Shown one piece after another: positions 1 through 7,384 of a stretch of DNA of 39,348 nucleotides. The position numbers and the translations under genes were made by a program. This DNA comes from Fimbriimonadales bacterium. Lineage in GTDB: Bacteria; Armatimonadota; Fimbriimonadia; Fimbriimonadales; Fimbriimonadaceae. The stretch spans positions 1 through 39,348 of the forward strand of contig JAOACB010000021.1 of assembly GCA_026418055.1 (NCBI GenBank). The letters are read 5' to 3'. The first letter of the stretch is position 1. Each line of letters starts with the position of its first letter. The notes under the pieces were generated by a model. The model saw nothing but the letters and a program-made list of their open reading frames with translations. It was not told the origin of the DNA and made no database searches.

Positions 1-1
1 C

Positions 2-763
2 AACGAGGTCGAGCTGAACTACCTGCCTTCGGGCCGCTTGCTGGTTCTGATCGGTGGGAGGCGCGTCGTCGTGGAGGCCCAGCGGCTGACCGCCTTCTGG
101 GCGTGCGTGCCGCACCAGGTGGTAGGCTTCGAGGGCCTCACGGAGTACTTCGTGGTGACGATCCCCCTCGCGTGGTTCCTCCAGTGGCGTCTGCCCGATG
201 CCTTGACCCAGGCGGTGCTGGCCGGGCGGGCTGTGGCCGAACACCCGGGCGCCTCCGCGGACCACGATCGGATGCGCTTCGAGCAGTGGGTCGAGGACTT
301 GGAGCAGGGCACGCCAGACCGCGTGCAGGCTTGTTCGCTGGAGGTCCACGCCCGCTTGCTCCGGCTTTCTCGGCGCATCGGAGGAGACGCGGAACCCGCG
401 GCCCGGCGGAGCTGGTCCTGCGTGCCGCACGAAGACCTGGGGTGCGCGGAGCGCATGGCGGCGTTCATCGCGCTGCACTACACCGAACCGCTCAGCACCA
501 CGACGGTCGCGGCCCACGTGCGGCTGCACCCCAACTACGCGATGACCCTCTTCCGCCGGACGTTCGGCACCACGATCCTGAGCTGGATCCACCAGCACCG
601 CCTCTCGCACGCCCAGAGGCTCCTCGCTACGACGAGCAAGCCCGTCGGGGAGATCGCTCTGGAGTCGGGCTTTGGGTCGCTCAGCCGCTTCCACGAGGCC
701 TTCCGGCGGGAGTACGGCTGCACGCCGTTGCAGTTCCGGAGGCGCGTGCTGCACCCGGGTTGA
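2..763 (+). CDS. AraC-family transcriptional regulator (5' partial)
   Basis: The reading frame is open from base 2, so the start lies upstream of the window; 253 residues are visible. The C-terminal ~100 residues carry two helix-turn-helix units typical of AraC/XylS regulators, with the second-helix signature around VGEIALESGFGSLSRFHEAF and the ending YGCTPLQFRR. The visible N-terminus looks like the end of a cupin sensor domain, as in MelR-like sugar regulators. It probably binds DNA and responds to a carbohydrate, but the ligand is not visible. A TTG at 38 could be mistaken for the start, but the frame upstream reads as coherent protein (NEVELNYLPSGRLL). The next gene is a tRNA on the opposite strand. 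Confidence 0.9.
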   Translation, partial: NEVELNYLPSGRLLVLIGGRRVVVEAQRLTAFWACVPHQVVGFEGLTEYFVVTIPLAWFLQWRLPDALTQAVLAGRAVAEHPGASADHDRMRFEQWVEDLEQGTPDRVQACSLEVHARLLRLSRRIGGDAEPAARRSWSCVPHEDLGCAERMAAFIALHYTEPLSTTTVAAHVRLHPNYAMTLFRRTFGTTILSWIHQHRLSHAQRLLATTSKPVGEIALESGFGSLSRFHEAFRREYGCTPLQFRRRVLHPG

Positions 764-802
764 GGCTCACGCGCACGTTTGGGCGGGATCGGGCCCACCC
801 GG

Positions 803-877
803 TGGTGGAGGCAGGGGGATTCGAACCCCCGACCCCCTGCTTGCAAAGCAGGTGCTCTCCCACTGAGCTATGCCCCC
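803..877 (-). tRNA. tRNA-Ala (anticodon TGC), CCA encoded
   Basis: On the minus strand the sequence folds as a cloverleaf. The acceptor pairs GGGGGCA with TGCCTCC (one G-U pair), the D arm is GCTC/GAGC, the anticodon stem is CCTGC/GCAGG around loop TTTGCAA (anticodon TGC), and the T arm is GGGGG-TTCGAAT-CCCCC. The discriminator is A, and the CCA end is encoded at 803-805. Confidence 0.96.
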
Positions 878-994
878 GGACGAGCAGACAGTGTACCTTC
901 GCGCCGGCCCGGGCTTCGGGTGCGACGCTGCCGACCCAGAGGAACGGCGGCCGCCGGCCCTGGGGCGCGGCGGACCGCCGCCGTCTCGGACACG

Positions 995-1016
995 GGCGCC
1001 GGAGCGAGCCGGCGCC
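995..1016 (-). terminator. GC-rich hairpin after the lipoprotein gene
   Basis: Perfect 8-bp inverted repeat GGCGCCGG/CCGGCGCC with a 6-nt loop, 13 nt beyond the stop codon of the minus-strand lipoprotein gene. There is no T tract, so termination is inferred from position. A second short GC hairpin lies at 967-981. Confidence 0.45.
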
Positions 1017-1028
1017 AGCAAGCCTCGT

Positions 1029-1256
1029 TCATCGGCCCTGAGCGGGGGCGGGGCTCTCGTAGCCCGGATCCAGGCTGCTCGCCGGGCGGGCCTTGCCGCC
1101 GGGCGGAGGCCCCGCGCTCGCCTCGGGGGGCGGCTCCTTGGACGGGTTCTGAAGCCGCTGCATCTCGTCCTTGGTGAGCGGCTCGCTCTGCGAGCCGCAT
1201 CCCACCGCGCTCCAAGCCAAGGCCGCCATCAGCGCAGCGAACCAGATCGTTCTCAT
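1029..1256 (-). CDS. small secreted lipoprotein, function unknown
   Basis: Encodes 75 residues. The N-terminus is a lipoprotein signal (MRTIWFAALMAALAWSAVGC) with the lipidated cysteine at residue 20. After cleavage the protein is short, rich in Pro, Gly and Ser, and probably disordered. The chosen ATG at 1256 has a GGAG Shine-Dalgarno six bases upstream. The frame stays open further upstream inside the pilin gene, but that extension is antisense-like in composition. It lies 56 nt downstream of the pseudopilin gene on the same strand, separated by a strong hairpin, so it may be the distal gene of that unit. Small lipoproteins next to DUF1559-like pilins suggest an envelope role, but no family is recognised. 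Confidence 0.72.
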   Translation of the reverse strand: MRTIWFAALMAALAWSAVGCGSQSEPLTKDEMQRLQNPSKEPPPEASAGPPPGGKARPASSLDPGYESPAPAQGR

Positions 1257-1278
1257 GCGGGACTCCACGGAAGGGGCA

Positions 1279-1302
1279 GGGCGGGGCCGCTCGGCCCCGC
1301 CC
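1279..1302 (-). terminator. hairpin between pseudopilin and lipoprotein genes
   Basis: Perfect 10-bp stem GGGCGGGGCC/GGCCCCGCCC with a 4-nt loop, just past the pilin stop on the minus strand and before the lipoprotein start. No T run follows, so it may be a partial terminator or a 3' stabilising structure that lowers expression of the downstream gene. Confidence 0.5.
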
Positions 1303-1312
1303 GGGGTGGTGC

Positions 1313-2149
1313 TCACGGACGATAGGCGTTCCACAGGTTGTCCTGCGGCCGGTTGGTCGGGTCCGGGTTCGTCGACACCGGGCTGACCACCGACGCGTGG
1401 CCGTCGGTCCACGCGAAGCAGGCCTTGTTCTGCCAGTTGGTGCTCACGGCGCCGTTGCGGTTGTCCTGGTTGGCGATGAACTCGGGGCCGCTGCCCCAGT
1501 CCGTGCGGAACCGGTAGGGGGTTCCGTCGCGGGTGCCGTCCGGCCAGGCGCCCGGGTAGCCCGCGCCGTCCCACCACGTGACGCCTGCCATGAAGTTGCT
1601 GGGACCCCAGGTCGGCGCGCTGTTGTTGCGCTCGGTGAACATGACCGTGCTGGCCACGTTGTTGATGACGCCCTCGGGCGTCACGCCGGGCCCGTCGAAC
1701 CAGCCGCACTCGGTGCCGTTCTTCTGGTTCAGGCCCATCACGCCGCGCATGCCCCAGTTGTTGTCCTGCCAGATCATCACGCCGTTGCTGGCGTAGGAGA
1801 TGTTCACGAAGTCGGGGTGGGTTCTGGCCCAGCTCTGCCACGGGCTGCGGTCCTTCGGGTCGCCCGGAGAGCGCAGGATCTCCCAGTTCCGCATGTAGGG
1901 CAGGATGCTGTAGGTCCAACCGCCGTCGCGAGGCTGCCACCAGCAGCTGCCGCACCCTACCGGATACACGTCGTCATAATCCGCCTGGTACATCTTGACG
2001 GCCAGTGCGAGCTGCTTGATGTTGCTCAGCGACTGGGTTTTCTTGGCGGCCGCCTTCGCCTGGGCGAAGACCGGGAAGAGGATCGCGGCGAGGATCGCGA
2101 TGATGGCGATCACCACCAGAAGCTCGATCAGAGTAAACGCTCGCTTCAT
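1313..2149 (-). CDS. prepilin-type N-terminal cleavage/methylation protein (DUF1559-like)
   Basis: 278 residues. The N-terminus MKRA-FTLIELLVVIAIIAIL is a type IV prepilin leader followed by the hydrophobic assembly helix; PilD would cut before Phe5, though Ala rather than the usual Gly precedes the site. The continuation FPVFAQAKAAAKK and QADYDDVYP is characteristic of the large pseudopilin families of Armatimonadota and Planctomycetes. The C-terminal region has the FAWTDGHASVVSP motif, matching the H-X9-DG signature. The globular domain is rich in Trp and Gly. Such proteins are probably envelope-exposed pseudopilins, but their function is unknown. A GAGGAG Shine-Dalgarno lies about ten bases upstream of the ATG. 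Confidence 0.93.
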   Translation of the reverse strand: MKRAFTLIELLVVIAIIAILAAILFPVFAQAKAAAKKTQSLSNIKQLALAVKMYQADYDDVYPVGCGSCWWQPRDGGWTYSILPYMRNWEILRSPGDPKDRSPWQSWARTHPDFVNISYASNGVMIWQDNNWGMRGVMGLNQKNGTECGWFDGPGVTPEGVINNVASTVMFTERNNSAPTWGPSNFMAGVTWWDGAGYPGAWPDGTRDGTPYRFRTDWGSGPEFIANQDNRNGAVSTNWQNKACFAWTDGHASVVSPVSTNPDPTNRPQDNLWNAYRP

Positions 2150-2214
2150 CGTCGAAACGCTCCTCGGCGCGGCCTGCCGCGCCCGCCGTTCCTGCTACGA
2201 ACGGCCTGCCTTCC

Positions 2215-2242
2215 ACTATACAACACTTCGCAACGCTTGAAA
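2215..2242 (-). promoter_or_regulatory. promoter of pseudopilin gene
   Basis: On the minus strand TTTCAA (2237-2242) and TATAGT (2215-2220) are separated by 16 nt, giving a leader of about 60 nt containing the Shine-Dalgarno. The same TATAGT hexamer precedes the PEP-CTERM gene at 35679. Confidence 0.45.
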
Positions 2243-2255
2243 CACACCTTGTGTT
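2241..2255. repeat. inverted repeat, possible operator
   Basis: AACACA and TGTGTT arms around a 3-nt spacer, overlapping the edge of the putative -35 of the pilin promoter in the divergent intergenic region. A repressor or activator could bind here. Confidence 0.3.
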
Positions 2256-2401
2256 CCAAGAGAAGCAGATTGTCTGCAGGCGATAGTCCGAACGTGCGGG
2301 AAACGCTGCGGGGTCCCATCGAGCCTTTCCCGGCCCCGAAACGTCCTCGAGGGGTTCGGTGCCACAATCGTTCTGCGCTTTGTTAAGAGGAGATGAAGCC
2401 G

Positions 2402-3427
2402 ATGGCGGGAGTGAGGTTGGTGGGTCTGTGGCTGGCGTTGGGGACGGTGGGACTGGCTCAAGGTGAGGGAGAGGCGTCGCCCAGGGTTTCGGGGGTGTTG
2501 TTCGGGGACCTCTATGGCGTCCTAGGTCACCACGATCGCTCGGTGGAAGGCAAGAGCGGCACGTGGATCCGGAGGATCAACCTCACTTTCGACGCCGGCC
2601 TGGGCGAGGGCCTTTCCACTCGATTCCGTCTCGAGGCCAAGGATCCCGGCGACTTCCGCACGGAGTCGGAGCTGAAGCCCTACGCGAAGGACCTGTGGAT
2701 TCGGTGGGAGCGTGCAGGGCACGCGGTGCTCTTCGGCCTGGTGCCCACCCCGACCGCCGAGGCCGCAGAAACCGAGCTGGCCTACCGTCCCATTGAGAAG
2801 CACACGCTGGACCTGTTCCGCATGGGCTGGACGCGCGACAAGGGGCTGGGCTTCCAGGGCCCTCTCGATCGGACCGGCCGCTGGGTTTACCAGGTTGTGC
2901 TCGGCGACGCGAGCGGCACCGAGTCCAGCTCGGGGGATACTCGTGCGGCGTACGGCCGGCTGGGCTGGAAGCCCGCACCCGGTCTGCTCCTGGACCTGTA
3001 CGCCGACTGGTGGGACCGCAAGCACGGCGAGGAGTGGACCACTTGGAAGCTCGAGGCGGTGCGCGTCGGGGCCTCCGGGAAGCTCGGCCTGGTGGCCGCG
3101 GCGCAGCGCCGTAGCCAGCCCGGCCAAGCGAGCCGAACGCTCGAGGTCGGCTCCCTGTACGCCGAGTGGAACGCCTCGGTGGCCCTGAAGCCCTTCCTCT
3201 GGGTGCACGCGAGTCAGGATCCCATCCCGGGCGCGGAAGACATCGACTACTTCCGCATGTCCCCCGACGGCAAGCCCACGGTCTGGTTGCTCGGAGCTCG
3301 CTGGCGCATCGCCGAAGCGGTGGAGCTCGTCCCCGTGCTGGTTCGGGTGGAGTACCGCGAGGCGGACGACCGGCCGAAGCCGGATCCGGACACCTTCCTG
3401 CGCCTCACGTTCAGCGCGAAGTTCTAA
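2402..3427 (+). CDS. outer-membrane porin-like beta-barrel protein
   Basis: 341 residues from the ATG at 2402. An in-frame ATG at 2393 abuts the Shine-Dalgarno (AAGAGGAG, 2385-2392) and so is less likely. The N-terminus has a signal peptide ending near GLAQGEGEA. The rest shows alternating hydrophobic and polar strands with many aromatic residues, for example LLLDLYADWWDR, VGSLYAEWNAS and RLTFSAKF, and it ends in Phe, the usual BAM-recognised terminus of outer-membrane barrels. It resembles phosphate-selective or carbohydrate porins in general form; substrate unknown. Its presence implies a diderm envelope. It is monocistronic, with a tRNA immediately downstream on the other strand. Confidence 0.75.
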   Translation: MAGVRLVGLWLALGTVGLAQGEGEASPRVSGVLFGDLYGVLGHHDRSVEGKSGTWIRRINLTFDAGLGEGLSTRFRLEAKDPGDFRTESELKPYAKDLWIRWERAGHAVLFGLVPTPTAEAAETELAYRPIEKHTLDLFRMGWTRDKGLGFQGPLDRTGRWVYQVVLGDASGTESSSGDTRAAYGRLGWKPAPGLLLDLYADWWDRKHGEEWTTWKLEAVRVGASGKLGLVAAAQRRSQPGQASRTLEVGSLYAEWNASVALKPFLWVHASQDPIPGAEDIDYFRMSPDGKPTVWLLGARWRIAEAVELVPVLVRVEYREADDRPKPDPDTFLRLTFSAKF

Positions 3428-3436
3428 CGGGACCCT

Positions 3437-3512
<76 letters not shown>

Positions 3513-3525
3513 ACGGATCAGCTGT

Positions 3526-4668
3526 TCATTGAACCCGTTCGCCCCCTTCGCTGTCAAGGGACCGAGCAGGCAGGCCGCCCTGCGTAGCCGCCGGCATGTC
3601 GAACGCGCGGATCGGGCCGCGCGCCTTGCAGGAAGGGATCACCCAGCCGAGGTCCGCATGGACCAGGTAGGCGGCGGAAGCCTCGCCCTCGCGCCCACAG
3701 ACCAGCACCCAACCGTCCGCCAGAGGCTCGAAGCGGTCGAACTCGAGCCCGGGCAGCTCTGCTCGGGATGCCTCCATGCCGGAGAAGTGGACCTTGGCCA
3801 CCACCGTGCGGCGGCCGCCGTCCGAGGCCGCCATGGAGCGCGCCTCCAGGCGGAACGAGCGGTTGAGCAGCCATCGTCCGCGCTCGTCGTAAGCCTCCCG
3901 ATCGGCGGACGGCTCCCATCCCGCCTGCCCGAGCGACCGCCACTTGGTTCCCGTGCGGGCCGCAAGAACGCCCGCTTCGAAGGCCAGCCGATCGACCGGT
4001 TGTCCCACGGGAGGGTCGGTCTCCCGAGGCCTGTCTCCGCCGACTTCGCCCCATGCGACTCGGAAGGCTCCCCCCGCCGTGGCTCGGAACACCGCAGCCC
4101 ACCGCCCCGCCTTGCCGTCCACGGCGAGCGGCCCGTAGGAGAACGCGGCGTGCAGCCGGCGCGGCTGTCCGCCTTGCGGGGTCCACAGCCAAAGCTGCTG
4201 GCCCGATCGCGACGTGCGCCGAACCGCCAGCACCGCCGGCCCCGGCCCCGGCTCGAACGCGGTCACGCCGGACAGCACGGTCTGCGCGCCGTACCCCAGC
4301 ACGGACGAGCGCACGAGGCTGCCGTTGCCGTTGGGGTCGCTCTCGTTGGGTTCCAGGTACAGCAGGGAGAATCGGTCCAGGGCGACGGGTCCGGCGAGCT
4401 TCACCGCGTTGCCGCCGGCATGGTAGCGGAAGCGGCGTCCCTTGGCCTCCAGCACGAGCGACGCTCCGGGAACCAGGGCCATCGTGGCCATCTCGCCGAG
4501 CCGGGCCAAGCCGAGGCTGCCGTCGGGCCAAGTCACGGACTGAGACTCCACCATGCGGACCTCTTCGGGCCGCAGGCGCAGCCTCGAGGCCAGATCGTTG
4601 CGCGCCAGAACACCCCAGTCGGGGGCGCTGGATTCGGCGAGAGCTGCGAGCAGCGCGATGGCGATCAC
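3526..4668 (-). CDS. secreted protein of unknown function, second gene of operon
   Basis: 380 residues beginning with GTG, preceded by a GGGAGG Shine-Dalgarno seven bases upstream. A short hydrophobic start (MIAIALLAALAESSA) could be a signal peptide. Residues ~22-95 contain RNDLASRLRLRPEEVRMVE, TWPDGSLGL and LVPGASLVLEAKGRRFRYH, a small domain seen in exported proteins of cyanobacteria and Chloroflexi whose role is not known. The rest looks like repeated beta strands (WRSLGQAGWEP, GWVLVCGREG), perhaps a propeller-like fold. It starts 39 nt after the 845-residue secreted protein and is probably cotranscribed. It ends 13 nt before the tRNA-Ala(GGC) 5' end. Confidence 0.7.
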   Translation of the reverse strand: MIAIALLAALAESSAPDWGVLARNDLASRLRLRPEEVRMVESQSVTWPDGSLGLARLGEMATMALVPGASLVLEAKGRRFRYHAGGNAVKLAGPVALDRFSLLYLEPNESDPNGNGSLVRSSVLGYGAQTVLSGVTAFEPGPGPAVLAVRRTSRSGQQLWLWTPQGGQPRRLHAAFSYGPLAVDGKAGRWAAVFRATAGGAFRVAWGEVGGDRPRETDPPVGQPVDRLAFEAGVLAARTGTKWRSLGQAGWEPSADREAYDERGRWLLNRSFRLEARSMAASDGGRRTVVAKVHFSGMEASRAELPGLEFDRFEPLADGWVLVCGREGEASAAYLVHADLGWVIPSCKARGPIRAFDMPAATQGGLPARSLDSEGGERVQ

Positions 4669-4707
4669 TTGGGAACCTCCCTCGATCCAGCAGACGCTTC
4701 CGGCGGG

Positions 4708-7245
4708 CTAGGGGTTCGGCCGGATCTGGAACCGGATCTCGGCCACCCTCTGCGCTCCGCCGTAGCCGCCGATCACCACGAGGCGATCGACCTTGGCCGA
4801 AGGGTTGGGGTCGGGGGACCACAGGATCGGCTTGCCGTCGAACAGCATCCACACGGACCCGTTCGCGCGGGACAGCTGCAGCGTGTGCCAGCCGGGCGTG
4901 AGCAGGGTGGTCGAGTCGCCGCGCTCCTCGCCGAACAGCCTCAGCCGCGTGACCGTGTTGCCATAGCCTCCCACGAACCCCACATAGTCCTCGCCCGCCG
5001 AAGGCGTCCGCGTGCTGGACACGAAGGCGCCGAGGATCGCGTCTTGGCGCGCCTGCACTCGGGCCCACAGGTGGAACTCCGTGCTGGGTGGGATCGGGAT
5101 GGCCAGCAACGCCTCCTCCTGGCGGTCGCAAACCCACGCGTCTCCCTCGCGCCGCCAGCCCTCTCCGACCTCGACTCCGTCGCTGCCGGGACTCAGCCGC
5201 CGCGCCGACTCCGTCGAACCAAGGTCGGAAGGCGCGCCGAAGGACGGCATCGGCGGGCGGCCGGTGGGCTCGAGCATCAGGCAGTAGAACGGCCGGTACG
5301 GCTCGTGCACGCTAAACACGCGTCCCTGGTCGTCGGCCACGTAAAGCACCAGGCCGATCTCCCGGCCTCCCCTCGTCCAGAACCAAGGGCCTTCGCCCCG
5401 GTTCGGGATGCGGAACTCGAACACCGTGTCGTCGCCCTTGCGGCTGGCTTTCCACACCATCCCTCGCGGCTCCTCGAAGTGGCTTCCGACGGTGACCGCT
5501 TCGCCGTCCTGCACCACGAACCCGAGCACTCCTTCGCCCGAGTAAACGCCCTTGCCCTCGCCGTCCAAGGTGACGTAGGCCCGCCGCCAGGGACCCGAAA
5601 GGCGCATCGAGCCGTAATAGGCGGCCTCGTCGTGGGCGTGCCGGTAGGTCCAGCGGATCCCACCCAGCCGCAGCTCGCCGGCCATCGGAACGTCGGTCCA
5701 CTCGGAGTCGTCGCCGTCGGTCTCCGAGCGCAGAGGCCAGACGAACGCGGGCCAGGGCTCCAGAGGAGCGGGGTCGGCGGCGTCCTCCAGCCCGTCGCCG
5801 TCCGAGTCGCGCTGGAGCGGCTTAGGGAGCCTGTACTGGGTTCCCTGCTTGACCCAGGTGGACTGCAGCGGGTTCGGGATCCAGTGGCTGAGCATCGCCT
5901 TCTGCAGGTCCGTCAGGACGCCGTCGGAGCGCTTGCGATCGGTCCGCGAGCCGAAGCGCCGCTCGTCCAGCGGCAGGCGAGAGTCCCTGTCCGGAAAGCC
6001 GTCCTCGTCTCGGTCGGCCACCGTGAGGGTCTCGCCGAAGTAGGTGCGGAGCCATTGGGCGTCCGAGAGCGTTCGGTCCCAGAAGGCCATGCCGTCCCAG
6101 TGCTCGCCGTGGCGGCCCGAGGTGGTCCATGCGTTCTCCTGGACCTTGCCGTCCGGCGAGGTCTTGCGCTGGCGCGGCGCATAGTGGTTGAACACGATCC
6201 TCTCGTCCTCGCGCCATGAGAGGCTGAAGGCGCTGGAGGCCTCCAACTGGTGGTGGAACTCGTGGCAGGTCAGCCAGGCGATGTCTCCGCCTCCGAAATA
6301 CTGCGAGCGACCAGGCACTCCGCGGGGCCAGTCGTCGGGTCCGTAGGTGCCGCCGCCGCTGCCGAGGAACTCCCATTGCTTGGCGTCGTCGTTCCACCGA
6401 CGCGGCCAGGCCATCTCGATCTGGCCGGCGTACGGAACCTCCTCCTCCACAGGCTCGAGGCTGACCCGTTCGACGTTCCTCGTGTCCACGAACGTGAACG
6501 CCCCTCCTCCCGGCGGCGCGTAGTCCACTCCAGCCCAGCTGCGGCAGACCGGCCATCCTCTGTAGAAGTCTGCGGCGCCCTCCGGCACCGGCCCCCAGCT
6601 CTGCCAGCGACGGTCCACGAAGAACTGGAAATCGATCCACAGCCTCATGCCGCTGTTCACCCAGAAGAACAGCGCGGCCTGGCGCACCTCCCGCTTGGCC
6701 GTCTCCAGCTGCTCGTCGGTCACGGGCTCGGGGTTGGGGGCGCCCGCGCGCAGGCCGGACGACACGTCGATCACGTTCGGCATCAGCAGGACCTTGATGG
6801 GGATTCGGATCACGGTCTTGCGTCCCTTCGGAGCGAGCGTGGACACGGCGTGCTCCCGCCTCCAGGGCGGCGAAGCCCCCCAGAGTTTCTCTTGGGTCGT
6901 CGGCTCCGCCCCGGGATCGAAGATGCGGTAGTAGTAGCGCGTGCCGGGCTTCAGGCCGCGCACCTCCAAGCGGTGGAACCGGCGCACGCCCTTGGGTCCC
7001 TCGAGCGTTCGCACGGCGGCCGCCATCCAAGGGTCGGGCCTGGGGGTCTTCGACCACAGCACGGCCTGCGGTCCGCCTTCTCGCAGTTGGATGCGCGTGG
7101 CGCAGGCGGAGGCCGTGAACCATTGCAAGGTGAACCCGTCGCGCCGCAGCTCGCTTACGGGACGGGAAGGGTCGGACAGGGGAGCCGAGTCCGGCTGGTG
7201 CAGCAGAGGTCCGGCCACGGAAAGGACGAGGGCGGTCGCCAGCAT
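4708..7245 (-). CDS. large secreted multidomain protein with HExxH metalloprotease-like motif
   Basis: 845 residues with an N-terminal signal (MLATALVLSVAGPLLHQ). Residues ~30-110 look like a fibronectin-type or purple-phosphatase N-terminal domain (DGFTLQWFTAS, LEVRGLKPGTRYYYRIF). Residues ~140-400 contain HEFHH at 328-332, which fits the zinc-metallopeptidase HExxH signature within a His/Trp-rich region (GRHGEHWDGMAFWD). Two acidic calcium-type loops follow: DRDEDGFPDRD (411-421) and DSDGDGLEDAADP (480-492). The C-terminal ~140 residues look like a LamG or concanavalin-type beta-sandwich (FHLWARVQ, GWHTLQLSRANGSVWMLFDG). No named family is recognised as a whole. The protein is likely exported and calcium-stabilised, and is first in a two-gene operon. 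Metalloprotease activity is an inference from the motif alone. Confidence 0.8.
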   Translation of the reverse strand: MLATALVLSVAGPLLHQPDSAPLSDPSRPVSELRRDGFTLQWFTASACATRIQLREGGPQAVLWSKTPRPDPWMAAAVRTLEGPKGVRRFHRLEVRGLKPGTRYYYRIFDPGAEPTTQEKLWGASPPWRREHAVSTLAPKGRKTVIRIPIKVLLMPNVIDVSSGLRAGAPNPEPVTDEQLETAKREVRQAALFFWVNSGMRLWIDFQFFVDRRWQSWGPVPEGAADFYRGWPVCRSWAGVDYAPPGGGAFTFVDTRNVERVSLEPVEEEVPYAGQIEMAWPRRWNDDAKQWEFLGSGGGTYGPDDWPRGVPGRSQYFGGGDIAWLTCHEFHHQLEASSAFSLSWREDERIVFNHYAPRQRKTSPDGKVQENAWTTSGRHGEHWDGMAFWDRTLSDAQWLRTYFGETLTVADRDEDGFPDRDSRLPLDERRFGSRTDRKRSDGVLTDLQKAMLSHWIPNPLQSTWVKQGTQYRLPKPLQRDSDGDGLEDAADPAPLEPWPAFVWPLRSETDGDDSEWTDVPMAGELRLGGIRWTYRHAHDEAAYYGSMRLSGPWRRAYVTLDGEGKGVYSGEGVLGFVVQDGEAVTVGSHFEEPRGMVWKASRKGDDTVFEFRIPNRGEGPWFWTRGGREIGLVLYVADDQGRVFSVHEPYRPFYCLMLEPTGRPPMPSFGAPSDLGSTESARRLSPGSDGVEVGEGWRREGDAWVCDRQEEALLAIPIPPSTEFHLWARVQARQDAILGAFVSSTRTPSAGEDYVGFVGGYGNTVTRLRLFGEERGDSTTLLTPGWHTLQLSRANGSVWMLFDGKPILWSPDPNPSAKVDRLVVIGGYGGAQRVAEIRFQIRPNP

Positions 7246-7251
7246 GCGTTC

Positions 7252-7280
7252 AGTCTAGCGGAACGCGGGCCTGCCCGCAA
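7252..7280 (-). promoter_or_regulatory. promoter, leaderless type, of HExxH protein gene
   Basis: TTGCGG (7275-7280) and TAGACT (7252-7257) lie 17 nt apart on the minus strand. Only six bases separate TAGACT from the ATG at 7245, and there is no Shine-Dalgarno, so transcription should start at or next to the start codon. Confidence 0.6.
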
Positions 7281-7304
7281 CGAGCGGATCGTGGTGGGTC
7301 ATCT

Positions 7305-7359
7305 TGTATGCCTGTGCTGGCACGTGCAACAGCATTCGCAAGAAGCGATCTGTATGCCT
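7305..7359 (+). promoter_or_regulatory. candidate operator region for the GntR/LacI-type regulator
   Basis: TGTATGCCT occurs twice as a direct repeat (7305-7313 and 7351-7359). Between the copies lies the 8-bp palindrome GCACGTGC (7320-7327) flanked by TGCTG and CAGCA. This is the divergent intergenic space between the 845-residue protein gene and the regulator gene, so autoregulation and control of the divergent gene are both plausible. Confidence 0.4.
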
Positions 7360-7369
7360 CGAGAGGTGC

Positions 7370-7375
7370 TACAAT
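7370..7375 (+). promoter_or_regulatory. -10 element of regulator gene, near-leaderless
   Basis: TACAAT ends nine bases before the ATG at 7385; a start of transcription about 7 nt downstream would leave a leader of only 0-3 nt. No clear -35 is seen, which suits activator dependence or an extended contact. Confidence 0.5.
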
Positions 7376-7384
7376 GACCGAGGA

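Noticed and set aside
3529-6219. Long plus-strand open frame of almost 900 codons
   Set aside because: It is antisense to two genes with signal peptides, domain motifs and correct start signals; the product is rich in Arg, Pro, His and Gly without any domain, typical of high-GC shadows.
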